A model generated the notes under the pieces. That model did no database searches. It had not been told where the DNA came from and saw only the letters and a list, made by a program, of their open reading frames with translations. This document shows positions 15,889 through 23,386 of a stretch of DNA of 64,000 nucleotides, one piece after another. Numbering within the stretch: position 1 is the first letter of the stretch; each line of letters starts with the position of its first letter. The stretch is from assembly GCA_052143315.1 (NCBI GenBank), contig JBKQTE010000079.1, positions 1-64,000 of the forward strand, given 5' to 3'. Origin of the DNA: DASZIT01 sp052143315. GTDB taxonomy: Bacteria; Actinomycetota; Acidimicrobiia; Acidimicrobiales; RAAP-2. The position numbers and the translations under genes are program-made.

Positions 15889-17316
15889 CTACGGCGCGGC
15901 GAAGGCGTAGATCGGCATGCCGTTGTAGTCCTCCGACTGCGACGGCAGATAGGGGCCGTTGATGACGACGGCCAGCGAACCGGTCGGCGCCGGGCCGGCG
16001 TCCCCCTCGATGGTGACGATGGCTCCGTCGGGCCACCGCTGCACCACCAACCCGACGTGCATCGACGTGGCGGTGGTCCACGGACCGGTGCCATAGAGCA
16101 CGGCGTCGCCGGGCTGGGGAGCACCCGTGGGCGCGATCAGTCCGGTGTTGCTCTGCGCCCAGGTGTAGATGTCGCCGGTGAAGGCGTACGACGGGATCGG
16201 CACCCCGGCCTGCGCCCACACCCAGGTGGCGAACAGCGCGCACCACTCCTCGCACGGCCCGTACGGGTTGCAGAACGAGCCCCGGTCGGGATCGCTCGCC
16301 ACCTGCGAGTTGGCGATCGAGACGATGGAGGCGGCCACCGGACCGGACGGGCGGCTCCCCAGGCTGGAGAAGGAGTACGACCACCCGTCCGGCTCCAGCA
16401 GCCAGTAGCCCTGGCCGTCGGGGGTCAGGGCGATGGACGCCACCGGCGGCACGTCGGCGGGATTGCCGCCGTAGCCATTGCCGAGGGAGCCGTAGTAGTC
16501 GACGCTGCCGAAACCGAAGATCCCGCCGTCGGTGGCGACCAGAAGGTAGCCGTGGCCGTTGCGGCTGGGAGCGATGCCCACCACCGGGTCGTTCAACACC
16601 TGTCCGCCCTCGGACCCGTAGAAGGGGGCGTTCCCGAAGCTGAAGATGCCGCCGTCACCGGCCACCAGCCAGTAGCCCTGGCCGTCGGCGGTCGAGGCCA
16701 TGGCGGTGACCGGGGACACCAGCGGGATACCCCCCATCGAGCCCAGGAAGGTGGCGTCGCCGAAGGCGAAGATGCCGCCGTCGGCGGCCGCCAGCCAGTA
16801 CCCCTTGCCGTCGGGGGTGGCGGCCATGCCCACGATGGGCTGGTTCAGGGGCACGGCTCCCATCGACCCGTAGAAGGCGGCGTCCCCGAAGGCGAACACA
16901 CCGCCGTCCAGGGCCACCAGCCAGTAGCCCTTGCCGTCAGGAGTCGGGGCCATGCCCACGATGGGGCCGTTCAGGGCCAGGGAGCCGAGCGAGCCGTAGA
17001 AGAGCGAGCTCCCGTAGGCGAACACGCCGCCGTCGGCCGAGGCCAGCCAGTAGCCCTGGCTGCCCGGCACCGGGTCCGCCGCCATGGCCACGATCACCGA
17101 GCTGAGGGGCGTCGAGGGTGGGGGGTTCAGCGTCCTGGCGTCACCGAACCCGATCACCCCGTCGCCGGCGTAGACGTGGGGGTGGGTGCTCAGCGGGGAA
17201 GTGGCACCGGCCGGGGCGGCGGAGAGGCATCCGACCACGGACAGTAGGGCGACGGCGACGGCTGCCGTCAGCGGGCCATACCGGCGCAAGGGTGACGGGC
17301 TGCGAAGCGGGCACAT
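15889..17316 (-). CDS. Secreted CHAP-domain hydrolase with 42-residue beta-repeat array
   Basis: A 475-residue secreted protein. ATG at 17316 gives a clean signal peptide (RRYGPLTAAVAVALLSVVG...AAPAGATS). About six repeats of roughly 42 residues follow, built on ADGG(V/I)FAFGDA.F.GSMG...L..PIVGMA.TPDG.GYWL. Such arrays fold as propeller-like or solenoid beta structures. The last 150 residues look like a CHAP amidase/peptidase: EEWCALFATWVWAQAG with the nucleophile Cys, MHVGLVV with the His, and TIEGDAG with the acidic residue. A peptidoglycan-cleaving or remodelling role at the cell surface is inferred. The same repeat type closes the protein at 38758-42792. Confidence 0.75.
   Translation of the reverse strand: MCPLRSPSPLRRYGPLTAAVAVALLSVVGCLSAAPAGATSPLSTHPHVYAGDGVIGFGDARTLNPPPSTPLSSVIVAMAADPVPGSQGYWLASADGGVFAYGSSLFYGSLGSLALNGPIVGMAPTPDGKGYWLVALDGGVFAFGDAAFYGSMGAVPLNQPIVGMAATPDGKGYWLAAADGGIFAFGDATFLGSMGGIPLVSPVTAMASTADGQGYWLVAGDGGIFSFGNAPFYGSEGGQVLNDPVVGIAPSRNGHGYLLVATDGGIFGFGSVDYYGSLGNGYGGNPADVPPVASIALTPDGQGYWLLEPDGWSYSFSSLGSRPSGPVAASIVSIANSQVASDPDRGSFCNPYGPCEEWCALFATWVWAQAGVPIPSYAFTGDIYTWAQSNTGLIAPTGAPQPGDAVLYGTGPWTTATSMHVGLVVQRWPDGAIVTIEGDAGPAPTGSLAVVINGPYLPSQSEDYNGMPIYAFAAP
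16400..17170 (-). repeat. Coding repeats of about 126 bases (42 residues)
   Basis: In-frame repeats of the secreted CHAP protein. The conserved parts are GYWL at unit junctions, DGG(V/I)FAFG early in each unit and P(I/V)VGMA near the end. The best preserved units lie at about 16620-17050; the first and last units are degenerate. Confidence 0.75.
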
Positions 17317-17508
17317 CGGCACAAGGCTAGCCAAGTCGGGGCCACCGCAGGTGCTCCCAGTCCCGGCCTTGTCGACCGACCTGGCCGGGAGTACGTTCGG
17401 GGACGCCGGCTCGACACGGTCGTGCAACGGCGGCAGGCGACGGGCAGGTCACCGCGGGTACGGTTGGTCGACGTCGCTGCGTGGCAGCAACTCGACGAGG
17501 AGTGACCT

Positions 17509-17526
17509 ATGCAGGCGAACCCGTGA
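17509..17526 (+). other. Possible five-codon leader ORF overlapping the next start
   Basis: ATG CAG GCG AAC CCG TGA has GAGGAG six bases upstream (17497-17502), the best ribosome-binding site in this gap. Its stop overlaps a GTG (17523) that opens the SGNH hydrolase frame. The layout fits translation of a tiny leader that hands ribosomes to the main gene, but chance cannot be excluded. Confidence 0.3.
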
Positions 17527-18599
17527 CTCCCCGACCGGAGCAGCCCGAGCCGTTCCTCCGGGGCGCGCCCTACCCGGCGTACGGCGGCGTGCCCTACCCT
17601 CGTGCCAACCCCACCGACACGTCCCGCCTCCCCGCCGACGTCTGGCACGCCTCGGTGGTTCCGGCGGGGGTCCGCATCGAGGTGGTCGGTGACGCCGACG
17701 CCATCGATATCGCCTACCGGACCTCGAACGGCAATCTCGGCTACCGCGGCGACGCCGCCGGCATCACCTTCACGGTGTGGCGCGCCGGGCACCAGGTGTG
17801 CGAGGAGGAGGCGCTCCTCGGGGACGGCATGGTCCGGGTGGTGCTCGGGTCGGGCACCGCGGACAAGCCGGCCACCGTCTACCTGCCCGAGGGCATGCAC
17901 CCGCTCATCCTGTCGCTGACCCCGGTGGACGGCGAGATCTCCCCGGCGCCACCCCAGCCCAGGTGGGTGGCGTACGGCGACTCGATCACCCAGGGATGGA
18001 TCGCTTCGGGGCCGTCGCGGGCTTGGACCGCCATCGTCGCCCGTAAGGCCGGCCTCGACCTGGTCAATTTGGGGTACGCCGGCGCCGCCCGGGGGGAGAT
18101 CGTCTCCGCCGAGCACGTAGCCGACCTGTCGGCCGATATCATCACCGTGGCCTACGGGGTGAGCTGCTGGGCGCGGACGCCCCACTCGGTCGGGATGGTC
18201 ACCGAAGGGCTTCGTGGCTTCCTCGACATGGTGAGGAGCGGCCACCCCACCACCCCGATCGTGGTGGTCAGCCCGATCGTCTGGCCCGATGCCGAGGAGA
18301 CGCCCAACAAGCTCGGCGCCACCCTGGCCGAGCTTCGCCACGCCATCGAGTCGGTGACGCGCGAGCGTATCGACGGCGGCGAGCTGGCGTTGGCGCTCAT
18401 CGAGGGCAAGGGGATCGTGACCGCCGAGCACCTCGACGACGGCCTGCACCCCGGCGACGAGGGCCATAAGCGGATCGCCGCCGCGGTGGTGAAGGTGCTG
18501 AACTCCTCGTTGAAGGCGGCGCAGGTGCGCAAGGAGGAAGACGCCGACCAGGTCGAGCCGGAGGGGGCCGACACCGACCAGGCCGTGACCCCCGCCTGA
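17523..18599 (+). CDS. SGNH/GDSL-family hydrolase with N-terminal beta domain
   Basis: An esterase-type protein of about 358 residues without a signal peptide. The C-terminal half is an SGNH hydrolase: block I YGDSITQGW with the nucleophile Ser, a block III-like VAYGVSCW, and block V DDGLHPGDEGHK with the catalytic Asp and His. The first 140 residues look beta-rich and resemble the jelly-roll domain that precedes the catalytic domain in CE2-type carbohydrate esterases. The start is uncertain: GTG at 17481, 17502 and 17523 are all in frame. 17523 is chosen because it overlaps the stop of a five-codon leader with a strong ribosome-binding site. The acidic C-terminal tail is probably disordered. 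Confidence 0.72.
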   Translation: MTPRPEQPEPFLRGAPYPAYGGVPYPRANPTDTSRLPADVWHASVVPAGVRIEVVGDADAIDIAYRTSNGNLGYRGDAAGITFTVWRAGHQVCEEEALLGDGMVRVVLGSGTADKPATVYLPEGMHPLILSLTPVDGEISPAPPQPRWVAYGDSITQGWIASGPSRAWTAIVARKAGLDLVNLGYAGAARGEIVSAEHVADLSADIITVAYGVSCWARTPHSVGMVTEGLRGFLDMVRSGHPTTPIVVVSPIVWPDAEETPNKLGATLAELRHAIESVTRERIDGGELALALIEGKGIVTAEHLDDGLHPGDEGHKRIAAAVVKVLNSSLKAAQVRKEEDADQVEPEGADTDQAVTPA

Positions 18600-18683
18600 A
18601 GCGATCGGCTCGGGGCGCCACCCCGACGACCGCAGCTCCCGTCCCACCCGTCCACACACCCCCTGGAGAGGTACTGACGCGCC

Positions 18684-19493
18684 ATGGAAGCAACCGCCCT
18701 GATCGACTCGTTCCGTGTTGACGGCAAGGTCGCCGTGATCACCGGGGCCGGGAGCGGCATCGGCCGGGCCAGTGCCCTCGCCCTGGCCGGCGCCGGCGCC
18801 ACCGTGGTGTGCGCCGACATCTCCGGCGACGCCGCCGCCGAGACGGCCGCTCGGATCGCCGCCGGCGGCGGCAGCGGCGCGGCGGCCACGCTCGACGTCT
18901 CGATCAGAGACGACGTCGATGCCCTGGCCGGGCGGGTGGCCGCCGAGCACGGCGGGATCCATGTGTGGGCCAACATCGCCGGCATCATGGTCGAGGGGCC
19001 GTTCCTCGACGCCACCGAGGACGACCTCGACCGGATCCTGGCGGTGAACCTGAAGGGGGTGTTCTTCGGGTGCCAGGCGGCCGGACGGGTGATGGTCGAC
19101 CAGCCGGAGGGAGGCAGCATCGTCAACATCTCGTCGGCCGCCGCCGACGTCCCCAGCCCCAACATCGTCAGCTACGCCATCTGCAAGGCCGGGGTGGTGC
19201 AGATGACCAAGTCCCTGGCCTATGAGATCGGCCGTCGCGGTGTGCGGGTCAACGCCGTGGCCCCCGGGTTCGTGCTCACCGGGATGACCGGGCGGTACTT
19301 CGTCCGCCCCGACGGCACCGTCGACGCGGACATGCAGGAAGCGGTGCTCGGACCCATGCGCAAGGCGACGCCGCTGCGCGCCATCGGGGAGCCCGAGGAC
19401 GTCGCCGCCGCCGTCCTCTACCTCGCCTCGGACGCCGCCCGGTTCATGACTGGTCAGGTGGTGAGGCCGAACGGCGGGGTGGCGATGGTATGA
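18684..19493 (+). CDS. SDR family oxidoreductase
   Basis: NAD(P)-dependent short-chain dehydrogenase of 269 residues. It has TGAGSGIG (residues 20-27), ANIAGI in place of NNAG, a Ser in NISSAAADV, and the catalytic YAICK with Tyr about 163 and Lys about 167. RRGVRVNAVAPGFVLTGM is typical of classical SDRs. A GGAGAGG sequence precedes the ATG. The next small gene overlaps its stop (ATGA). It lies between the SGNH hydrolase and the amidohydrolase/acyl-CoA dehydrogenase operon on the same strand, so an alcohol or hydroxyacyl step in the same catabolic set is possible but unproven. Confidence 0.82.
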   Translation: MEATALIDSFRVDGKVAVITGAGSGIGRASALALAGAGATVVCADISGDAAAETAARIAAGGGSGAAATLDVSIRDDVDALAGRVAAEHGGIHVWANIAGIMVEGPFLDATEDDLDRILAVNLKGVFFGCQAAGRVMVDQPEGGSIVNISSAAADVPSPNIVSYAICKAGVVQMTKSLAYEIGRRGVRVNAVAPGFVLTGMTGRYFVRPDGTVDADMQEAVLGPMRKATPLRAIGEPEDVAAAVLYLASDAARFMTGQVVRPNGGVAMV

Positions 19494-19819
19494 GCGGCGG
19501 CGGCACCCCGGCCGACGGGGCTTTGCCGTCCACCGGCATCACGGTGTCGGCGCACCACTCGCCGATGGCCTGGACCCTCCACTTCACCAGGCTCACGGTG
19601 GAGGTCGACGGCTCGGCGTCGACCGGGTCGTGGCGCAGGCGGTTCATCCCCACCGGCGCGGGCGAGCACCGGGTCGAGGTGTACTTCGGGTACGTCGGGA
19701 TGCCCCGTTGCGGCGAAGGGTCGGTCACCGTGGACGTGCCGTCCGGGAGGGTGGTGGCGCTGGCCTACCGCGCCCCGAACCTGATAACGGCGGCGGGCAG
19801 GCTGGAGATCCGACGGTAG
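19490..19819 (+). CDS. Small beta-rich protein of unknown function
   Basis: Not recognised. The 109-residue protein overlaps the SDR stop by ATGA, which supports its reality and coupling. The first 25 residues are Gly/Ser/Pro-rich. The rest alternates hydrophobic and polar residues (TLHFTRLTVEVDG, HRVEVYFGYVG, SVTVDVPSGRVVALAYRAP), suggesting a small beta-sandwich. A similar short domain with RVVALAYRAP-type strands occurs in bacterial proteins of unknown role. No signal peptide or membrane segment is visible. Confidence 0.55.
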   Translation: MSGGGTPADGALPSTGITVSAHHSPMAWTLHFTRLTVEVDGSASTGSWRRRFIPTGAGEHRVEVYFGYVGMPRCGEGSVTVDVPSGRVVALAYRAPNLITAAGRLEIRR

Positions 19820-19841
19820 GCGCCGCCACTCGGGACGCAAC

Positions 19842-19856
19842 CTGACGCACCGTCAG
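19842..19856. promoter_or_regulatory. Perfect TGAC-N5-GTCA operator
   Basis: CTGACGCACCGTCAG is a perfect palindrome around CAC. It lies 9 bases upstream of a TACACT -10 element, so it covers the expected -35 position (about 19843-19848) of the amidohydrolase operon. That placement fits repression by blocking RNA polymerase. Confidence 0.65.
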
Positions 19857-19865
19857 AACAAGGGG

Positions 19866-19871
19866 TACACT
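19866..19871 (+). promoter_or_regulatory. Likely -10 element of the amidohydrolase operon
   Basis: TACACT lies six bases before the ATG at 19878, a leaderless arrangement. The palindrome at 19842-19856 occupies the -35 region. Confidence 0.6.
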
Positions 19872-19877
19872 CGGCCC

Positions 19878-21077
19878 ATGGCCGACCTGCCCTGGATCAT
19901 CTCCGTCGACGACCACGTCGTCGAGCCACCCACCGTCTGGACGGACCGGCTCCCGAAGCGGTACCACGACGTCTGTCCCCGGATCGTGCGCGCCCCGATG
20001 GGCGAGATCACCTTCATCGGGGGGAAGCTCACCGTGGTGCCCGGCTCCGAGGGCATCCCCACCGACTGGTGGTACTACGAGGAGCTCAAGCGCCCCCTGC
20101 TGCGGGTCGACTCCGCGGTCGGCGTCCCCCGCGACGAGGTGACCATGCGGGGCATCACCTACGAGGAGATGCGCCCCGGCTCCTACGCCGTAGCGCCCCG
20201 GCTGGAGGACATGGACACGAACCACCTCGAGGCCTCCCTCTGCTTCCCCACTTTCCCCCGGTTCTGCGGCCAGACCTTCACCGAGGCGCAGGACAAGGAG
20301 CTCGGCCTCCTGTGCGTCAGGGCGTACAACGACTGGATGGTCGAGGAGTGGTGCGGCCCCGAGGCCGGGGGCCGGCTGATCCCCCTCACCCTCATCCCCC
20401 TGTGGGACGCCGAGCTGGCCGCCGAGGAGGTGCGGCGAAACGCCGCCCGCGGCGTGCGGGCGGTCTGCTTCAGCGAGATCCCACCGTTTCTCGGGCTGCC
20501 GTCCGTCCATGACCCCGACCACTACTGGGACCCGTTCTTCCGGGCCTGTGCGGAGACGGGCACCGTCGTCAACATGCACATCGGGTCCTCGTCGAAGATG
20601 CCTTCGACCTCGGCCGACGCCCCGCCGGCGGTGGGCTCCACGCTCACCCACTCCAACGCCACTTACTCGATGGTGGACTTCATGTTCTCGGGCGTGCTGG
20701 TTCGCTTCCCCGACCTGAAGCTGGCCTACGCCGAGGGCCAGATCGGCTGGATCCCCTACATCCTCGAGCGGGCGGACACCGTGTGGGAGGAGAACCGCGG
20801 CTGGGGAGGTGTGGCCGACATCGTGCCGGAGCCGCCGTCCACCTACTTCCACCGCCAGATCTACGGCTGCTTCTTCGACGACGCCTTCGGACTGAAGAAC
20901 GTCGACGCCATCGGGGTAGACAACATCACCTACGAGTCGGACTACCCCCACTCCGACTCGACCTGGCCCAACACCCGCCAGATCGCCGAGCAGCAGATGA
21001 AGGACCTCACCGACGAGCAGATCTACAAGATCGTCCGGGGCAACGCCATCAAGCTGTACGACCTCGACTTCAAGTGA
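19878..21077 (+). CDS. Metal-dependent amidohydrolase family protein
   Basis: A 399-residue TIM-barrel amidohydrolase of the group that includes decarboxylases such as ACMSD and related hydrolases (PF04909 type). It begins with the metal site WIISVDDHVVEPP, where the usual DxH is DDHVVEP. Near the end it has YESDYPHSDSTWP, the Asp and His segment that closes the metal site in this family, followed by IVRGNAIKLYDL. It is the first gene of a probable operon with the acyl-CoA dehydrogenase pair 33 bases downstream and is preceded by a perfect TGAC-N5-GTCA site. It may hydrolyse or decarboxylate a ring-derived acid or CoA ester; the substrate is unknown. Confidence 0.78.
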   Translation: MADLPWIISVDDHVVEPPTVWTDRLPKRYHDVCPRIVRAPMGEITFIGGKLTVVPGSEGIPTDWWYYEELKRPLLRVDSAVGVPRDEVTMRGITYEEMRPGSYAVAPRLEDMDTNHLEASLCFPTFPRFCGQTFTEAQDKELGLLCVRAYNDWMVEEWCGPEAGGRLIPLTLIPLWDAELAAEEVRRNAARGVRAVCFSEIPPFLGLPSVHDPDHYWDPFFRACAETGTVVNMHIGSSSKMPSTSADAPPAVGSTLTHSNATYSMVDFMFSGVLVRFPDLKLAYAEGQIGWIPYILERADTVWEENRGWGGVADIVPEPPSTYFHRQIYGCFFDDAFGLKNVDAIGVDNITYESDYPHSDSTWPNTRQIAEQQMKDLTDEQIYKIVRGNAIKLYDLDFK

Positions 21078-21109
21078 CGCACCCGACCGCCGCCACCGCG
21101 TAGTCAGCG

Positions 21110-22324
21110 ATGGACCTCCGTTACACCGAGGCCGAGCAGGCGTTCCGGTCCGGGCTGCGGGAGTGGCTGGCCGCCACCCTGCCCAGCCTGCCCCCCAAGC
21201 CGTCGCCCGGCGACTGGCCGGGACGCCGCGCCTACGACACGCACTGGCAGCGGCTGCTCTTCGACGCCGGCTACGCCGGGGTCGACTGGCCGGTCGAGGG
21301 CGGGGGTCGCGGGTCGTCACCGGTCGAGCAGCTCATCTTCAAGGAGGAGCTCGAGCGAGCCCACGCCCCCTACGTCGGGGTGAACTTCGTCGGGCTGCTC
21401 CACGCCGGGCCCACCGTCATCGCCGAAGGTACCCCCGAGCAGCGGCAGCGCTACCTCCCCCCCATCCTCCGGGGCGACGAGGTGTGGTGCCAGGGCTTCT
21501 CCGAGCCGGACGCCGGCAGCGACCTGGCCTCCATGCGCACCCGGGCGGTGCGCGACGGAGAGGAGTACGTGGTCGCCGGGTCGAAGATCTGGACGTCCCA
21601 CGCCGAGGTGGCCGACTACTGCGAGCTGCTGGTCCGTACCGGGTCCGAGGACAGCCGCCACCGCGGGATCACCTGGCTGATCCTGCCCATGGACACCCCC
21701 GGGGTGGAGATCCGTCCCCTCACCACCATCGCCGGCTCGACCGAGTTCGCCGAGCTGTTCCTCGACGACGTGCGGATCCCGGTGGCCAACCGGGTGGGCG
21801 AGGAGAACGACGGCTGGCGGGTGACCATGGTCACCCTCAGCTTCGAGCGGGGCACCGCCTTCGTCGGCGACCTCCTCGAAGCCATCGAGCTGCTGACCGA
21901 CACGGTGGCGGTGGCCATGCGCACCGGCGCCTGGGACGACCCGGGTGTCCGTCGCCAGGCCGGGCACCTCCGGGCCGAGCTCGATGCCCTGTGGGCCCTC
22001 ACCAAGCGAAACGTGTCCCAGGCCGCCCGCACCGGGGTGCCCGGCATCGGCGGCACCGTGTTCAAGCTGGCGTACACCGAGACACGCCAGAAGCTGGGTG
22101 AGCTGTCGCTGTCCCTGCTGGGCCGGGCCGGCCTGGCCGCCGACGACGTCGACGGCCTCGACGGCCGGGGCCCCCTGCCCGCCGAGACCATGGTGGAGGA
22201 CTGGCTGCGGGGGATCTCGCTGACCATCGCGGCGGGGACCTCCCAGATCCAACGGAACATCGTCGGCGAGCGGATCCTGGGGCTCCCCAAGGAGCCCGGT
22301 CCGGCGCCGGCCGCCGGCCGGTAG
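21110..22324 (+). CDS. Acyl-CoA dehydrogenase, catalytic-type subunit
   Basis: An acyl-CoA dehydrogenase of 404 residues closely similar in layout to 13650-14807. It has CQGFSEPDAGSDLASM, VAGSKIWTSHAEVADY, the central SFERGTAFVGD with the probable catalytic Glu, and AAGTSQIQRNIVGERILGLP at the C-terminus, where the medium-chain-type Glu is absent. The following gene, nine bases on, is a shorter partner, so this is a second likely alpha2beta2 enzyme. In actinobacteria such pairs act on CoA esters of steroid side chains or rings and other bulky acids. Confidence 0.82.
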   Translation: MDLRYTEAEQAFRSGLREWLAATLPSLPPKPSPGDWPGRRAYDTHWQRLLFDAGYAGVDWPVEGGGRGSSPVEQLIFKEELERAHAPYVGVNFVGLLHAGPTVIAEGTPEQRQRYLPPILRGDEVWCQGFSEPDAGSDLASMRTRAVRDGEEYVVAGSKIWTSHAEVADYCELLVRTGSEDSRHRGITWLILPMDTPGVEIRPLTTIAGSTEFAELFLDDVRIPVANRVGEENDGWRVTMVTLSFERGTAFVGDLLEAIELLTDTVAVAMRTGAWDDPGVRRQAGHLRAELDALWALTKRNVSQAARTGVPGIGGTVFKLAYTETRQKLGELSLSLLGRAGLAADDVDGLDGRGPLPAETMVEDWLRGISLTIAAGTSQIQRNIVGERILGLPKEPGPAPAAGR

Positions 22325-22333
22325 GGGGCGGCG

Positions 22334-23317
22334 GTGGACTTCGAGCTGACCGAGCTCCAGACCGACCTGGCCGAGGGAGTCCGCCGCCTGTGCCTGGGCC
22401 GCTTCTCCCTCGAGTCGCTCCGCCGCTTCGAGCTGGCCGAACGGGTGGTCGACCGTGACGGGTGGCGAGCCCTGGGCGACGCCGGCGTGTTCGGCCTGTG
22501 CCTGGCCGAGGAGGCCGGTGGGGCCGGGCTCGGCCTGGCCGAGGCGGCCCTGGTCTTCGAGGAGCTGGGTCGGGCCCTGGTGCCGGGACCGCTGGTGGCC
22601 ACGCACCTGGCGGCGGGGCTGATCGGCGGGGCGGAGGACGGCTCCGCGGTGGTCGGCCTGGTGGAGCGCCCGGCTCCGGGCAGCGTGGCGCCGGCCCTCG
22701 TGGAGGACCTGGCCGACCTGGACGTGCTCCTGGTGGTGTCCGACCAGGGGGTGTGCTCGGTGGAGCCGTCCGCCCTGGACGCCACCCGGCTGGAGCGGCC
22801 CATGGACCCGCTCACACCCCTGTGGTCGCTACCGTCCCTGCCGGCAGGCACCCCGGTGGCCGGGCCGGAGGTCGCCGCCTGGTGGCGCCGGGACGGCGCC
22901 GTGCTGACCGCCGCCCTCCAGCTCGGCTCGGCGGCGTGGACCACGGAGCTGGCCGTCGAGTATGCCAAGCACCGCCAACAGTTCGGACGGCCGATCGGCG
23001 GGTTCCAGGCGATCAAGCACCTCTGCGCCGACATGGTGGTGCGGGTCGAGGTGGCCCGGGCGGCCGTCCACGCCGCGGCGGTGACCGTGGACCAGCCCGA
23101 GGTGGGCGACGCCCTGGTGGCGGCCGCCGGGGCCAAGCTGCTGGCCGACGAGGCCGCCCTGGCCAACGGGCGGTCGTGCATCCAGGTGCACGGCGGGATG
23201 GGGTTCACCTGGGAGGTGCCCGCCCACCTGGCCTACAAGCGGGCACGGGTCCTCGCCACCCAGTTCGGCACCGACGCCGAGCTGGCCGAAGCCCTGGCCG
23301 GGTCGCTGGGCCGGTAG
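22334..23317 (+). CDS. Acyl-CoA dehydrogenase, partner subunit
   Basis: A 327-residue partner of the preceding gene, starting at GTG. It keeps the helix YAKHRQQFGRPIGGFQAIKH and the terminal QVHGGMGFTWEVPAHLAYKR but has a shortened middle domain. At the position of the partner's Glu it reads DGAVLTAAL, without a catalytic base. The same asymmetry is seen in 13650/14821, so both pairs follow one plan. Confidence 0.8.
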   Translation: MDFELTELQTDLAEGVRRLCLGRFSLESLRRFELAERVVDRDGWRALGDAGVFGLCLAEEAGGAGLGLAEAALVFEELGRALVPGPLVATHLAAGLIGGAEDGSAVVGLVERPAPGSVAPALVEDLADLDVLLVVSDQGVCSVEPSALDATRLERPMDPLTPLWSLPSLPAGTPVAGPEVAAWWRRDGAVLTAALQLGSAAWTTELAVEYAKHRQQFGRPIGGFQAIKHLCADMVVRVEVARAAVHAAAVTVDQPEVGDALVAAAGAKLLADEAALANGRSCIQVHGGMGFTWEVPAHLAYKRARVLATQFGTDAELAEALAGSLGR

Positions 23318-23386
23318 GCTCCCCCTCCCCGTCCGGGGCAGGTGGTATGCCGTGCCCCGGCCACGGTGGCAGCGGAAGAGGGTTCG

